Assembly (NCBI GenBank): GCA_031266055.1
Contig: JAISBT010000015.1
Coordinates: 1-36,659 of the forward strand
Direction: 5' to 3'
DNA length: 36,659 nucleotides
Origin: Deltaproteobacteria bacterium
GTDB lineage: Bacteria > Desulfobacterota > Desulfovibrionia > Desulfovibrionales > Desulfovibrionaceae
Each line of letters opens with the position of its first letter. The first letter of the stretch is position 1. Position numbers and translations under genes: made by a program. The notes under the pieces are model-generated. The model was given only the letters and a program-made list of their open reading frames with translations, was not told the origin of the DNA and did no database searches. This document shows positions 34,232-36,659 of the stretch, piece after piece.

Positions 34232-36511
34232 TTAACTCCCTGTTTCAAAACCCGGCACGATCATCCTGTGGCAATAGGCGTCATGGATAGTGTACGCATC
34301 GCCCGAAACGGTGAACTCCACCCAGAAAGTCATATTGCCCAGGCGGCTGGCGGCCAGAAAATGGCCGCTTTCTTTGTCCAGAAACCGCTGCCCCCCGGAT
34401 TCAGTCTCTTGGACGACCTTTTCTATGTCTTCAATAAGGATATGGCGGCGCTCCATGCGGGTCAGCAGATCAGCAGCGATTTCCAGCTTCATGCGCTCAG
34501 GCAATTCAGTTTCCTCCGCTCCGGCCCGGTAAAAATTTTTCAAAATATTGCGCTTCAAAACGGCCCGGTTGAAGCGGCGTTTGGACAGACCTGGCCCTGG
34601 CCCGGTATAAGCGAGCCCCGGCCAAAAAACATCCAACAGGTGCAGGCTGTCTTTCTTTTGCTCCGCAAGGCGGTCGCGGCACATGATGCAGGACGACAGC
34701 GCCGGGTAGCCAAACTCCCCGCCCAGATCCCCGGCGCGGCTTTCGGCCATGGCATCGGCCACCTCGGGATTGGCGTTCCATACCAGACCGCCATAGCCGC
34801 AGCAGGATGTTTTTTCACCGCTCATTTCCGGTTCAACATAAGAAACTTCACGTCTTTCAAGAAGGGCGCGCACCGACAGGAGCCATTTCCGGTCATGCCT
34901 GGCGCTGCAGGGGTCGTTGATGACATAAGGCGAAGCAGGCTTGAACTCCACCGGCGGCGGAAGCGCCTCTTCAGCCAGCGTTTCCCAAAGCGAGACCACA
35001 GGCAGTTCGGGCGTACCCAGCCGGAAGGCCCGGATACATGAGGAACAGGCGGCGATAATCTGCGGCTGCCCCAACTCGTTCCAAATCCTGCGGGTGTTGG
35101 CGACAACCGAATCAAACCTGGTTTCCCTGCCGGCCCAGTGAGCCGGAATTCCGCAGCAGCCCAGCCAGATGCCGACACTTTCCGCCAGATTCGCCTGCAA
35201 ATGAGCCAGAACTTTTTCTATCTGCTCTCCTCGCGCGGCAGCCAGTTGACAGCCGGGAAAAAACACCCGGCCGCAAGTGGAAAACCCTTGCGGAGATCTG
35301 GCCAGAAAGGAATCCGGACTATTCGCCTGCTCCATGTCGCCCAGGGCGAATTCATGATCCGACTGACGCTGATGCCCATTGGCCACCATATCCCGTCTGG
35401 CTCTGAGGGTTAAACCGGTCATGGAAAAGGAGCCTGGACAAAGCGCTTCGCACAGGCCGCACAACGCGCAGGAATTAATCATATTGGTGGCCAGACGGTG
35501 GCCCTTGACCATGGTGACGTTCAGAAAAATTTTGCGGGCATAGGCTTTGGGATAAATTTTATAATGGCGCAAAAAAGCGCATTCACGGGCGCAGGCCAGG
35601 CATTCGCACAAAAGACAGCGCCCGGCTTCCTCAAGCGCCGCAGCCGAAGAATCCAGCCGCTTGAAACAGGCTTCGGCAAGGCGCGGCACAGACGTTATTT
35701 TATCCAGAGGAGTCCACAGGGAAGTCTGTCTCTGGCTTTCAGCCTCTCTGGCCAGCAACGGCGAGCTTCCGCCCATAAAACGATCCAGAGTGGTGGCGGC
35801 CCGCCGGCCGGAAAAAGCCTGCTCGGACACCGAATTGCCGTAACCGCCAAAGCAAAGCGAAAAATCGTCCAGACTTCCGGTAAGCGGGTTCAGATCCTCC
35901 CCGGACGGGCACTGTTCCGGCAGATACCGCGCGTCGAGAAAAACAGACTGAAAATTGTCGCGGCAAGCCGCAAGAAAAGCGACATCAGGAATATGGCGTT
36001 CAAAAACCACACCCCGTTCCTTGAGGCGTTCCAGTTCGGCGTCAATAATATCCGGAGGCAGGCCGTAAGAGCACAGCCAGGCGGAAGGGGCGGCTTCCGC
36101 GTAAAAAAGCGTTACCGGGTAAGCCTTTCCGCTCAAATCCCAGGCTGCGGCAAAGCTTGCCAATGATGCGCCCAGAATGGCGGTTTTTTTATCTTTTTTG
36201 GCTCTGGGCAGAAGTTTTCCGCCTTTTGGCGCATTTTCCAGGCAGCAACGCTCCAGGTTGCCTATAGCCACAGCACCGCCGAAATCCTCGCGCAAGCACC
36301 CGGATTCGCAGGGGTGGTCGCAAATACGGCCCAAAATTCCCGGGCAGGGCAAATGACGATCCAAACAAGCGCGCGCAGCCTGCATCTGCCCCTTGCGCAT
36401 CTGGGTCATAAAACCGCGCACGTCCAGGTGAAACGGGCAGCGAGCCTGACAGCGCGGGAGCTGTTCCTGGACGCAACAGTTTTCAAAACCCAGTAAATCG
36501 TTTTGATCCAT
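34232..36511 (-). CDS. Pyridine nucleotide-disulfide oxidoreductase-like / dicluster ferredoxin and CCG-domain protein
   Basis: N-terminal Cys-rich GltD-like region (CPGILGRICDHPCESGCLRE); CLLCECLACARECAFL and CALCGLCEALCPG cluster motifs; two CCG-type motifs (FFPGCQ..LGCCGIPAHW, NDPCSARH..SCCGYGG). Confidence 0.85.
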   Translation of the reverse strand: MDQNDLLGFENCCVQEQLPRCQARCPFHLDVRGFMTQMRKGQMQAARACLDRHLPCPGILGRICDHPCESGCLREDFGGAVAIGNLERCCLENAPKGGKLLPRAKKDKKTAILGASLASFAAAWDLSGKAYPVTLFYAEAAPSAWLCSYGLPPDIIDAELERLKERGVVFERHIPDVAFLAACRDNFQSVFLDARYLPEQCPSGEDLNPLTGSLDDFSLCFGGYGNSVSEQAFSGRRAATTLDRFMGGSSPLLAREAESQRQTSLWTPLDKITSVPRLAEACFKRLDSSAAALEEAGRCLLCECLACARECAFLRHYKIYPKAYARKIFLNVTMVKGHRLATNMINSCALCGLCEALCPGSFSMTGLTLRARRDMVANGHQRQSDHEFALGDMEQANSPDSFLARSPQGFSTCGRVFFPGCQLAAARGEQIEKVLAHLQANLAESVGIWLGCCGIPAHWAGRETRFDSVVANTRRIWNELGQPQIIAACSSCIRAFRLGTPELPVVSLWETLAEEALPPPVEFKPASPYVINDPCSARHDRKWLLSVRALLERREVSYVEPEMSGEKTSCCGYGGLVWNANPEVADAMAESRAGDLGGEFGYPALSSCIMCRDRLAEQKKDSLHLLDVFWPGLAYTGPGPGLSKRRFNRAVLKRNILKNFYRAGAEETELPERMKLEIAADLLTRMERRHILIEDIEKVVQETESGGQRFLDKESGHFLAASRLGNMTFWVEFTVSGDAYTIHDAYCHRMIVPGFETGS

Positions 36512-36540
36512 TGGCCTTCTCCCCACAGCGCAGAAGAATC

Positions 36541-36659
36541 AGAGCGTTTTAACATTGAAAATGTATAAAGCGCTCTGCAAGGATTTGCCTGCAAATCCTT
36601 GCCGCGAGATTGTCGCGAGGCGAACTTGCTTCAGCCGTTGCGACGAAGGAAGCTACGGA
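36541..36659 (-). repeat. Beta-like multi-hairpin repeat, copy 3 (diverged, cut by window edge)
   Basis: AGAGCGTTTTAACATTgaaAATGTaTAAAGCGCTCT, GCAAGGATTTGC-ct-GCAAATCCTTGC (12 bp perfect), CGCGAgattgTCGCG, then GAGGCGAACTTGCTTCAGCCG..GGAAGC aligning with TAGGCGAAACTTGTTTCGCCG..GGGAGC of copy 2. Confidence 0.75.

Noticed and set aside
1-36659. CRISPR array
   Set aside because: No regularly spaced short direct repeats and no Cas-like ORFs; the repeats seen are isolated palindromic elements.

Overview
The window reads as a bacterial accessory or envelope region. It is probably from a Desulfovibrionaceae-like deltaproteobacterium, inferred only from resemblance of the right-hand operon to the D. 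vulgaris DVU_1551-1558 neighbourhood. Layout: (1) bases 135-17179, plus strand: surface-polysaccharide locus with a WbpP-type NAD-dependent epimerase, six glycosyltransferase genes (one GT2-GT4 fusion; one 998-aa double-GT4 protein with three ~69-aa N-terminal repeats), a complete tripartite tricarboxylate transporter (TctC-B-A) embedded between glycosyltransferases, a sulfatase/LTA-synthase-like membrane protein, and an Rpn/PDDEXK nuclease cassette bracketed by a ~67-bp direct repeat. (2) 17180-17791: strand-switch region with an IS256-type transposase remnant and a minus-strand tRNA-Arg(ACG) followed by a terminator. (3) 17851-27856, minus strand: MacA/LolD-like/two FtsX-type permeases, a NifS-like cysteine desulfurase, and an RND pump plus adaptor. 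(4) 28085-28765: a histidine phosphatase gene flanked by a perfect 36-bp inverted repeat. (5) 28920-36526, minus strand: NTP-transferase/HD fusion, XdhC, radical SAM, C-GCAxxG-C-C, methyltransferase, small redox protein and dicluster-binding oxidoreductase, resembling the poorly understood DVU_155x molybdo-hydroxylase accessory operon. The most unusual layer is non-coding: at least three types of intergenic multi-hairpin repeats (here called alpha, beta, gamma) with conserved linkers and stems that change on both arms. The alpha copies lie directly at the 3' end of the upstream gene, in the same orientation relative to it. All family calls come from reading the translations; no database search was run.
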